From NCBI GenBank assembly GCA_020849495.1, contig JADLGD010000224.1, positions 17,246 through 81,245 on the forward strand: a stretch of DNA of 64,000 bases. The letters are read 5' to 3'. Source of the DNA: Fluviicola sp. (GTDB taxonomy: Bacteria > Bacteroidota > Bacteroidia > Flavobacteriales_D > Crocinitomicaceae). Under the pieces are notes generated by a model. That model did no database searches. It was not told the DNA's origin and saw only the letters and a list, made by a program, of their open reading frames with translations. A program made the translations under genes and the position numbers. Each line of letters starts with the position of its first letter. Position 1 is the first letter of the stretch. Below are positions 16,925 through 23,522 of this stretch, in pieces.

Positions 16925-17590
16925 ATGAAATCTGTTTTAGTTCAAATCAGTTCAATCGTTCTTGTGATGGTATTTTGTTCGCATTCTATTGCACAAGATG
17001 AAAACTCAAGCCCACAAAGAAAACAGCATTTTTCTACCACTAAAAATCATTTTTCTGTTGGCATCAATGATATTGCAAGGGGTTGTGCCATCATTCACTA
17101 CGAACGCGTTTTCAAAGGTGTCTACGGACTTGAATTAGGAGCGGGACTGACGTTTGATGACCTTTATGCATTGCGTTATTGGGATGGGGATCAATATGTA
17201 AAAAGAGACAAACCTCAAGATACGCGCTTTACGTTTTCAATTAATTATAGAATTGCTCCTTTTCATAAAGTGTCCTTTATCTACTTTGGAGCAGGATTGC
17301 AGTACCGCAAATTTTACAGTGCAGATAAAGATGCCTTTTTTCAATACAATGGGCATTGGGTTGGATCAAACAGAAACGAATTAGATGGAACGATTAAACT
17401 AGGCAATTTCTTCCTTATAGGTAAGCACTTTATTTTGGACTACTATGTAGGAATTGGATTCAGACAGCAAAAGGATCGTTGGTCTTTTGATCACAAGAAT
17501 AATCTTGGGCAAACCTATTTTGTAAGTGGAGAAGAAAACTCACTTAAATTAAATCCTGTTTTAGGTTTGAAATTAGGTTTTGGTTTTTAG
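16925..17590 (+). CDS. probable outer-membrane beta-barrel protein
   Basis: A 221-residue protein with a signal peptide (VLVQISSIVLVMVFCSHSIAQ) and many alternating aromatic/hydrophobic strands ending in Gly-Phe (LNPVLGLKLGFGF). A terminal Phe after amphipathic strands is the usual mark of an outer-membrane barrel. Phrases such as YGLELGAGLTFDDLYAL and FIYFGAGLQYRKFY are typical barrel strands. I cannot assign a specific function. It follows the T9SS cargo gene by 18 bases and precedes a bidirectional terminator-like hairpin. Confidence 0.72.
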   Translation: MKSVLVQISSIVLVMVFCSHSIAQDENSSPQRKQHFSTTKNHFSVGINDIARGCAIIHYERVFKGVYGLELGAGLTFDDLYALRYWDGDQYVKRDKPQDTRFTFSINYRIAPFHKVSFIYFGAGLQYRKFYSADKDAFFQYNGHWVGSNRNELDGTIKLGNFFLIGKHFILDYYVGIGFRQQKDRWSFDHKNNLGQTYFVSGEENSLKLNPVLGLKLGFGF

Positions 17591-17592
17591 TC

Positions 17593-17633
17593 CAAAAAAA
17601 AATCCTGATACATCGGAGACATACCAGGATTTT
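17593..17633 (-). terminator. intrinsic terminator of the atp operon
   Basis: A 9-bp stem AAAATCCTG/CAGGATTTT with a 17-base loop, followed on the minus strand by a run of nine T. It sits just after the atpG stop and probably ends the ATP synthase transcript; it may also serve the plus-strand gene ending at 17590. Confidence 0.82.
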
Positions 17634-17649
17634 AAATATTGCTAATTGA

Positions 17650-18525
17650 CTATTTTCCTTTCAAAGCTTCAGCACCACCTACGATCTCAAGGATTTCGTT
17701 TGTAATAGCAGCTTGACGCGCTTTGTTGTAGCTCAATTTAAGGTTACGTTGCAATTCTGACGCATTGTCTGTTGCTTTGTGCATTGCAGTCATACGTGCA
17801 CCGTGCTCAGAAGCATGTGAATCCAATACCGCTTTGAACAATTGAATTTTCAATGATTTTGGAATCAAATCCTCAACGATTTCCTCTTTAGAAGGTTCGA
17901 AGATGTAATCACCGATTTGAGCACCTTCTGATTGCGTTGCTTGAATCGGTAACAATTGTTCCGCTTTCACCAATTGAGAAGCAGCATTTACGAATTGATT
18001 GTAAACAACAACGACTTTATCGAAACGTTTGTCCAAGAACGCATCCATTGAGAATTGCGCAATTTGAGCAATTGTATCAAATGAAAGGTTAGCAAAAACA
18101 TCTTCAGCAATCCCTGTTCCTTCAATGTTGAAGTACATATCAGAACGTTTGAAAGCGTCTTTTGCTTTTTTACCTAAACACAACAATTGTACATTTTGAC
18201 CAGCAAAATCTTCAATCACCAATTGGTTCACGCGTTTAATGATGTTGTTATTGAAACCACCACACAAACCTCTGTTAGAAGTAACAGCAATGATCAACAC
18301 ATTTTTTGTATCGCGTTCAGCTGCCAAAGCATTTTCTGAAATATCCAAAGAAGCACTTAAGTTCCCTAATATTTCTTGCAATTTTTCAGCATAAGGACGC
18401 ATTTGCGTAATTGCATCTTGCGCACGTTTCAATTTCGCAGCAGAAACCATTTTCATTGCAGAAGTAATCTGCATCGTAGATCCTACTGACGTAATTCGAT
18501 TGCGTATTTCCTTTAAACTTGGCAT
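17650..18525 (-). CDS. atpG: F1 ATP synthase subunit gamma
   Basis: Central rotor stalk of F1 (291 residues), transmitting rotation from the c-ring to the catalytic head. The N-terminal helix MPSLKEIRNRITSVGSTMQITSAMKMVSAAKLKRAQ and the C-terminal helix (ARMTAMHKATDNASELQRNL, then ITNEILEIVGGAEAL) are the conserved coiled-coil pair that enters the alpha3-beta3 core. The RGLCGGFNNNI motif is also typical. It is the last gene of the cluster: a strong terminator follows and atpD and atpC are not next to it. A 16-bp perfect hairpin lies in the 68 bases between atpA and this gene. Confidence 0.97.
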   Translation of the reverse strand: MPSLKEIRNRITSVGSTMQITSAMKMVSAAKLKRAQDAITQMRPYAEKLQEILGNLSASLDISENALAAERDTKNVLIIAVTSNRGLCGGFNNNIIKRVNQLVIEDFAGQNVQLLCLGKKAKDAFKRSDMYFNIEGTGIAEDVFANLSFDTIAQIAQFSMDAFLDKRFDKVVVVYNQFVNAASQLVKAEQLLPIQATQSEGAQIGDYIFEPSKEEIVEDLIPKSLKIQLFKAVLDSHASEHGARMTAMHKATDNASELQRNLKLSYNKARQAAITNEILEIVGGAEALKGK

Positions 18526-18538
18526 ATTCCTAATTTAG

Positions 18539-18581
18539 AATTGAGAATGTAAAATTGAAAAGACCTTTTACATTCTCAATT
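18539..18581 (-). repeat. perfect 16-bp hairpin between atpA and atpG
   Basis: Arms 18539-18554 (AATTGAGAATGTAAAA) and 18566-18581 are exact reverse complements around an 11-base loop. No T tract follows on the transcribed strand, so it does not look like a terminator; an mRNA processing or stability element is more likely. It is bordered by short AATTGAAA-type repeats. Confidence 0.8.
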
Positions 18582-18593
18582 TTCAATTTTCAA

Positions 18594-20168
18594 TTAATAT
18601 TTCGAAGCGATCTCTTTCGCAACTTTTCCTAACACATCTGTATCAGCATCTTCGTATTTTCCAGCTTTCAAGCGAGTCAATACATCTTTGTGAGTAGCCT
18701 CTAAGAAATCTAAATACTCTTTTTCGAACTCTTTCACTTTGTTCACTGGTACATTTTGCATCAATCCTTTTGTACCTACGTAGATGATAGCAATTTGCTT
18801 TTCTACTGGATAAGGATCTCCTTCGCGTTGTTTCAAGATCTCTACGTTGCGAGCACCTTTATCCAAAACAGATTTAGTTGCAGCATCTAAGTCAGAACCG
18901 AATTTAGCAAACGCTTCCAACTCGCGGTATTGAGCTTGATCCAATTTCAAAGTACCTGCTACTTTCTTCATGGATTTAATTTGCGCGTTACCACCTACAC
19001 GAGATACCGAGATACCAACGTTAATTGCAGGACGGATACCAGCGTTGAATAAATCACCTTCCAAGAAGATCTGACCATCTGTAATCGAAATTACGTTCGT
19101 CGGGATGTATGCAGAAACGTCACCAGCTTGTGTTTCAATGATTGGCAAAGCCGTCAATGATCCACCACCTTTAACGATACCTTTCAATGATTCAGGTAAG
19201 TCATTCATTTGAGCAGCAATTCCATCATCAGCGATGATTTTTGCAGCACGCTCCAACAAACGAGAGTGTAAGTAGAATACGTCACCTGGGTAAGCCTCAC
19301 GACCTGGAGGACGACGTAGTAACAAAGAAACCTCACGGTAAGCTACCGCTTGTTTTGATAAATCATCAAATACGATCAAAGCTGGACGTCCAGAGTCACG
19401 GAAGAACTCACCAACAGCTGCACCAGTCATTGGAGCATAGAACTGCATTGGAGCTGGATCTGAAGCATTCGCAGCAACGATTACTGTATAAGCCATTGCA
19501 CCAGCATCTTCTAATTTCTTAACGATACCTGCTACAGTTGACCCTTTTTGTCCGATTGCAACATAAATACAGAAAACAGGTTCCCCACGATCGTAGAATT
19601 CTTTTTGATTGATAATCGCATCGATTGCTACGGTTGTTTTACCTGTTTGACGGTCACCAATGATCAACTCACGTTGTCCACGACCGATTGGAATCATCGC
19701 ATCTACCGCTTTGATACCTGTTTGAAGAGGCTCAGTTACTGGTTGACGGAAGATAACTCCTGGAGCTTTACGCTCGATTGGCATTTCGTATAATTCACCA
19801 GCAATTGGTCCTTTACCATCGATTGGGTTACCGATTGTATCGATAACACGGCCAACCAATCCTTCACCAACTTTCACTGATGCGATACGGTTCAAACGTT
19901 TTACAGTATCACCTTCTTTTACAGAAGTTGAACGTCCTAATAAAACGACACCTACGTTATCTTCTTCTAAGTTCAACGCGATTCCTTGCAAACCACCGTC
20001 AAACTCAACCAATTCACCGTATTGAACTCCTTTAAGTCCATATACACGTGCGATACCATCACCAATTTGCAATACGGTACCAACTTCTTGCAATTCAGCT
20101 TCTGTACGGAAACCTGATAATTGCTCTCTTAAAATTGCAGAAACTTCTGCTGGTTTAACATCTGCCAT
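18594..20168 (-). CDS. atpA: F1 ATP synthase subunit alpha
   Basis: Non-catalytic nucleotide-binding subunit of the F1 head (524 residues). The P-loop GDRQTGKT lies near residue 170 and is preceded by [16 protein letters not shown]. The segment [34 protein letters not shown], with the Walker B-like aspartate and the alpha signature PGREAYPGD, is intact. The N-terminal part begins with the usual helix ([14 protein letters not shown]) that contacts the delta subunit. Length is normal. It is preceded by a 129-base spacer with repeated and palindromic sequence after atpH. The catalytic beta subunit is not encoded in this window. Confidence 0.98.
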   Translation of the reverse strand: MADVKPAEVSAILREQLSGFRTEAELQEVGTVLQIGDGIARVYGLKGVQYGELVEFDGGLQGIALNLEEDNVGVVLLGRSTSVKEGDTVKRLNRIASVKVGEGLVGRVIDTIGNPIDGKGPIAGELYEMPIERKAPGVIFRQPVTEPLQTGIKAVDAMIPIGRGQRELIIGDRQTGKTTVAIDAIINQKEFYDRGEPVFCIYVAIGQKGSTVAGIVKKLEDAGAMAYTVIVAANASDPAPMQFYAPMTGAAVGEFFRDSGRPALIVFDDLSKQAVAYREVSLLLRRPPGREAYPGDVFYLHSRLLERAAKIIADDGIAAQMNDLPESLKGIVKGGGSLTALPIIETQAGDVSAYIPTNVISITDGQIFLEGDLFNAGIRPAINVGISVSRVGGNAQIKSMKKVAGTLKLDQAQYRELEAFAKFGSDLDAATKSVLDKGARNVEILKQREGDPYPVEKQIAIIYVGTKGLMQNVPVNKVKEFEKEYLDFLEATHKDVLTRLKAGKYEDADTDVLGKVAKEIASKY

Positions 20169-20208
20169 GTTTTTCTTTTTTAATAAGAATAGACTTATTG
20201 CTTTTTTA

Positions 20209-20295
20209 GTGCATCAGCTTGTGAGCTAAATTTAACTTGCACTTGACCAATCATCAGCTTGTGAGCTGATTGATTAAATCGAAAGCTTCGCTTTC
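20209..20295 (-). repeat. direct repeats and hairpins between atpH and atpA
   Basis: The word CATCAGCTTGTGAGCT occurs twice, at 20212-20227 and 20252-20267 (40-base period). The second copy forms a hairpin with TCAGCT/AGCTGA around TGTG and extended arms. AGTGCA/TGCACT flanks the first copy. A third hairpin, GAAAGC-TTC-GCTTTC, is at 20281-20295. The role is unknown; an mRNA structure within the operon is the simplest reading. Confidence 0.75.
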
Positions 20296-20297
20296 TC

Positions 20298-20831
20298 TTA
20301 TCTTGTTAAACGTTGTTTTAATTGACCTAATTGTGACGCTACAGATGCATCGATTTGGAAATCGCCCATACGAACAATAAATCCTCCAACTAATGCTTCA
20401 TCGATTAACTCTGTAACTTCTAATTTTCCTTCTACGGAACCTTGTACTTTCGCCAAGATTGATTTCTTTACTGAATCAGCTAATGGTTTTGCGCTCACCA
20501 AAGTGATTGGCAAAATTCCATTGTGCGCTTTCAACAAGTCACTGAAAGCGATTGCTATTTGTGGTAGCATTGCCTCACGACCGTTGCGTGTGATTAATTC
20601 AGCAAATGATTTTGACAAGGGATGGAATTGCTCAAAGATTGCATTGATGACTGCAATTTTCTTGTCAGCCTTCACAATTGGGCTTTCCAACATCACCTCA
20701 AAGTCGCGATTTGCTTCGCACACTTCAGTAAAGTAATTCATGTCCGCAGAAATCGCCTCTAAATTATTTTGCTCGATTGATAACTCAATCAAAGCTTGGG
20801 CGTAACGCGTTGCAACTTTAGAACTTTTCAT
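20298..20831 (-). CDS. atpH: F1 ATP synthase subunit delta
   Basis: Peripheral-stalk subunit (177 residues) linking the b subunits to the top of the F1 head. The N-terminal helical domain (VATRYAQALIELSIEQ) and the C-terminal signature, VELIDEALVGGFIVRMGDFQIDAS-like here (TELIDEALVGGF), match the OSCP/delta family. Length is normal. It follows atpF by 7 bases and is separated from atpA by a structured spacer. It acts at the cytoplasmic face of the inner membrane. Confidence 0.95.
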   Translation of the reverse strand: MKSSKVATRYAQALIELSIEQNNLEAISADMNYFTEVCEANRDFEVMLESPIVKADKKIAVINAIFEQFHPLSKSFAELITRNGREAMLPQIAIAFSDLLKAHNGILPITLVSAKPLADSVKKSILAKVQGSVEGKLEVTELIDEALVGGFIVRMGDFQIDASVASQLGQLKQRLTR

Positions 20832-20838
20832 CCTTTGA

Positions 20839-21333
20839 TTAGTTCATATTAATATCTTCAGCCAATTTCTCAGCCAATGCTTTTTGCTTATCATCAGAAG
20901 ACAATTCACCGCGAATAATTTTCTCAGCGATTTCCAAAGACAATACAGCAACTTGTGTTTTCAATTCAGCAATTGCAGCCGTTTTTTCAGATGCAATAGC
21001 AGCACGCGCAGCAGCAACCACTTTATCAGATTCTGATTTTGCAGTAGCTTTTGCTTCCTCGATCATACGAGTAGCTGTTTCTTTTGCGTCTTTTACGATT
21101 GCATCACGCTCGATACGTGCTTCTTTCAACAAGTTCTCGTTTTGAGCTTGCAAAGCAACCATCTCTGCTTTTGTTTTTTCTGCCAACTCCAATGCATCTG
21201 AGATTTTTTGCTCACGTGCATTTACCGAAGTAAGAATTGGTTTCCAAATAAACTTTGTCAAAATGACAAGTAACAAAACAAAAACAAGTCCTGTCCAAAA
21301 TAAAAGACCTAAATCTGGTGTAATTAAATCCAT
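20839..21333 (-). CDS. atpF: F0 ATP synthase subunit b
   Basis: Stator subunit (164 residues). One N-terminal transmembrane helix (LLFWTGLVFVLLLVILTKFIW, about residues 9-29) is followed by a long charged Ala/Lys/Glu coiled coil typical of b subunits, ending in a conserved helical segment (LSLEIAEKIIRGELSSDDKQK). It dimerises and holds the F1 head against rotation. A terminator-like hairpin lies between atpE and this gene, so its expression is likely lower than that of atpE. Confidence 0.95.
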   Translation of the reverse strand: MDLITPDLGLLFWTGLVFVLLLVILTKFIWKPILTSVNAREQKISDALELAEKTKAEMVALQAQNENLLKEARIERDAIVKDAKETATRMIEEAKATAKSESDKVVAAARAAIASEKTAAIAELKTQVAVLSLEIAEKIIRGELSSDDKQKALAEKLAEDINMN

Positions 21334-21367
21334 TGTATCGTATTTAAAATTTTAATCTTTTTGTTGT

Positions 21368-21402
21368 AAAAAAGCCTGTTGCAACCAACCGTTACAACAA
21401 GC
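21368..21402 (-). terminator. terminator-like hairpin (attenuator candidate) between atpE and atpF
   Basis: On the transcribed strand, arms GCTTGTTGTAAC (21391-21402) and GTTGCAACAGGC (21374-21385) pair over 12 bp, with two G-U pairs and a 5-base loop, followed at once by six T (21368-21373). This is an intrinsic terminator by form, yet it sits inside the operon right after atpE. Partial read-through would give more atpB-atpE than downstream mRNA. Confidence 0.78.
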
Positions 21403-21410
21403 CTCTTTAA

Positions 21411-21623
21411 TTACTTCGCGTTTCCTAGTAGACCAACTACTACACCGAAAAGAGCAACACCTTCGATTAACGCTGCTGCGATAATCATAGCTGTTTGAAT
21501 TTTTCCAGAAGCTTCTGGTTGGCGAGCGATTGCGTCCATTGCTGAACCACCGATTTTACCAATACCTAATCCTGCTCCTAAAACTGCAAGACCTGCTCCG
21601 ATTGCTGCGATACTTCCGTACAT
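21411..21623 (-). CDS. atpE: F0 ATP synthase subunit c
   Basis: Proteolipid that forms the rotating ring (70 residues, two transmembrane helices joined by a polar loop with ARQPE). The proton-carrying carboxylate is Glu in AAALIEGVALFG. Residues next to it (Gly-Val rather than Ser-Thr) argue for proton rather than sodium coupling. The first helix is Gly/Ala-rich (AAIGAGLAVLGAGLGIG), as needed for tight ring packing. Followed by a terminator-like hairpin before atpF, consistent with the need for many c copies per complex. Confidence 0.97.
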   Translation of the reverse strand: MYGSIAAIGAGLAVLGAGLGIGKIGGSAMDAIARQPEASGKIQTAMIIAAALIEGVALFGVVVGLLGNAK

Positions 21624-21649
21624 ACTATATGTATTTAAAAAATTACTAA

Positions 21650-22759
21650 TTAATGATGCGCTTCTTCAACAGCTGCACCGATAAACAAAGCTGACAACAT
21701 TGCAAACAAGAACCCTTGTAAGAACGCTACCAACAACTCTAAAACCGAGATGAACAATGCCATTGGCACTGACAATCCACCCCAAGCCATATTTTGATTG
21801 ATGAAAATGATTGAAATCAAAGCCAACACAATGATGTGGCCCGCTGACATGTTTGCAAACAAACGCACCATTAAGGCAAAAGGCTTCGTGAAAATTCCAA
21901 CGATTTCAATCGGAATCATAATAAGCAACAAAGGCTTAGGAACACCTGGCATTGCAAAAATATGCAACCAGTAGTTTTTATTAGCTGAGAATAAAGTCAC
22001 CAACAAAGTACAAACAGCCAAGAACAATGTCACTGTGATGTTCCCTGTTAAGTTTGCTCCACCCGGTAAGAAAGGAACCAAGCCCAATAAGTTATTGATG
22101 AAAATAAAGAAGAAGATCGTCAATAAATAAGGAACGTATTTTTTGTATTTATGCTCTCCAATGTTTGCTTTCGCAATATCATCACGCACCATCACGATCA
22201 ACACCTCTAAGTATTTAGCCAATCCTTTTGGAGCAACCGGTCCGTTCTTTTTGTAGAAACGTGCAACAATAGACATCAACACCAAAATCAGAATTGCCCC
22301 CATGAACAAAGACAAGACGTTTTTAGTGATTGAGAAATCTAAAGGTTTTTCAGCATGAGCATGTCCATCTTCAAAACTCAACTCACCGTTTTCTAATTTG
22401 TAGATTTTCTCGTGAAACATCGCGTATCCTGCAGCAGGACCAACACCTTTCACATAATGAACTTCTTCATTTGTTTTGTGATCATGCCCAGTAGCTGGTT
22501 CACCGTGGTAAAAATGAGAAGACGAAAATGTTTTCACACCTCCATCGATTAAGATAATTGGCAAATAGATTGTTTTTCCTCCATGTTCTCCACCCCACAA
22601 GTGCCATTCATGTGCATCCTTGATGTGATGCATAATCATTTCACCTACATTGAATTCTTTCTTCTCACCCGACTCATGCCCTGAAGCAAAAGCAGTTGAA
22701 AATAGAAGGATTCCTGCTACTAGAGAGAAAAATCGTTTTGCACTGTAAATTAGAGACAT
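21650..22759 (-). CDS. atpB: F0 ATP synthase subunit a with His-rich N-terminal extension
   Basis: Proton-channel stator subunit (369 residues). The C-terminal two thirds have the usual transmembrane helices, including the essential Arg in MVRLFANMSAGH and a final helix region LVAFLQGFLFAML. The first about 150 residues are an extension: a signal-like hydrophobic segment (FFSLVAGILLFSTAFA), then a His-rich, probably periplasmic region (MIMHHIKDAHEWHLWGGEHGG, in pieces, plus GHDHK and GHAHAEK). Subunits with such extensions are known in Bacteroidota. The promoter at 22798-22827 has both a -33 TTTG and a -7 TACCTTTG, so atpB probably starts its own transcript even though atpZ and an atpI-like gene lie upstream. 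Confidence 0.95.
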   Translation of the reverse strand: MSLIYSAKRFFSLVAGILLFSTAFASGHESGEKKEFNVGEMIMHHIKDAHEWHLWGGEHGGKTIYLPIILIDGGVKTFSSSHFYHGEPATGHDHKTNEEVHYVKGVGPAAGYAMFHEKIYKLENGELSFEDGHAHAEKPLDFSITKNVLSLFMGAILILVLMSIVARFYKKNGPVAPKGLAKYLEVLIVMVRDDIAKANIGEHKYKKYVPYLLTIFFFIFINNLLGLVPFLPGGANLTGNITVTLFLAVCTLLVTLFSANKNYWLHIFAMPGVPKPLLLIMIPIEIVGIFTKPFALMVRLFANMSAGHIIVLALISIIFINQNMAWGGLSVPMALFISVLELLVAFLQGFLFAMLSALFIGAAVEEAHH

Positions 22760-22797
22760 CGCTTATTAATCTTTAGATTCTTACCCGAAATTTGGCG

Positions 22798-22827
22798 CAA
22801 AGGTAGTCAATCTTTCAGAAAGTCAAA
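22798..22827 (-). promoter_or_regulatory. Bacteroidota promoter for atpBEFHAG
   Basis: On the minus strand, TTTG (22824-22827) lies about 18 bases before TACCTTTG (22798-22805). This matches the family promoter TTG-N17-23-TAnnTTTG, and the predicted start is about 35 bases before the atpB ATG. It is the best promoter match in the window. Confidence 0.7.
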
Positions 22828-22918
22828 CAAAAAATGTCGCTACAATGTGGAATATTTGGAAGAAATATATGCTTTTTATTCACAATGTGTGAAAGTGAAT
22901 CGGTGTCTTCGTGGAAAA

Positions 22919-23281
22919 CTAGGCCTTTTTACGCACAGTGAGCACCATCCAAAGTGCCTGAATAGCAAGTAACGACGCGAATAAAATCATGAAATGAACC
23001 ACAAATGGTTTGAAGACAGCGCCCATTTTGTACTTAATAATCAACACAAAAAACAAAGCCAACAACATTTGGATAGAAGTTCCCAAAATAAATCGTTGAG
23101 TGCGAGCTTCTGCATCAGGATTCTTTCCACTCAACATGACAAAAGTGCTCAACAAAAAGATAATGCCATTTCCTATCACAGCTACCAAATGATGTGTCAA
23201 AAGTGGATAACCTTCAAAGACCAATACACCAATGATGTACAAACAAACAACTGTAGCAATGAGCAATAAACCTTTTAACAC
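22919..23281 (-). CDS. AtpI-like four-helix membrane protein
   Basis: A 120-residue inner-membrane protein with four hydrophobic helices (about residues 3-20, 27-50, 63-83, 91-114) and a Lys-rich end. Position between atpZ and atpB, and size, fit the AtpI-type accessory protein thought to help c-ring assembly, but sequence similarity is not obvious to me, so the name is by context. It starts 8 bases after atpZ, so the two are in one transcript. Confidence 0.65.
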   Translation of the reverse strand: MLKGLLLIATVVCLYIIGVLVFEGYPLLTHHLVAVIGNGIIFLLSTFVMLSGKNPDAEARTQRFILGTSIQMLLALFFVLIIKYKMGAVFKPFVVHFMILFASLLAIQALWMVLTVRKKA

Positions 23282-23289
23282 TTTGAATT

Positions 23290-23514
23290 TTATTTATCGT
23301 CTTTCGACATATTGATAACTTCCTTGATGACCAAATACATTCCTCCAAAAACACCTGTGAGCGTACAAATGAGTGTGTACATATTGCCTTTTGGATTGTA
23401 CTTCCCATCTAACCAAACGCCCAACCAAGCACTTAAACCAATCACAGCTCCCATTTGGATAGCAACGCCAGAAAACCGAACGTATTTGTTGAATTGATTT
23501 TTTGGATCTTCCAT
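23290..23514 (-). CDS. AtpZ/AtpI family ATP synthase accessory protein
   Basis: A 74-residue protein with two transmembrane helices in the arrangement of the AtpZ family (putative F0F1-ATPase accessory subunit): KYVRFSGVAIQMGAVIGLSA, then GVWLDGKY, then LICTLTGVFGGMYLVIKEV. The central G-x-W-x-D motif between helices is typical. These proteins sit ahead of atp operons and are linked to Mg2+/Ca2+ transport or complex assembly in other bacteria. It starts 8 bases downstream of porW on the same strand, which joins the T9SS gene to the ATP synthase cluster. Confidence 0.85.
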   Translation of the reverse strand: MEDPKNQFNKYVRFSGVAIQMGAVIGLSAWLGVWLDGKYNPKGNMYTLICTLTGVFGGMYLVIKEVINMSKDDK

Positions 23515-23522
23515 GTTGACGA

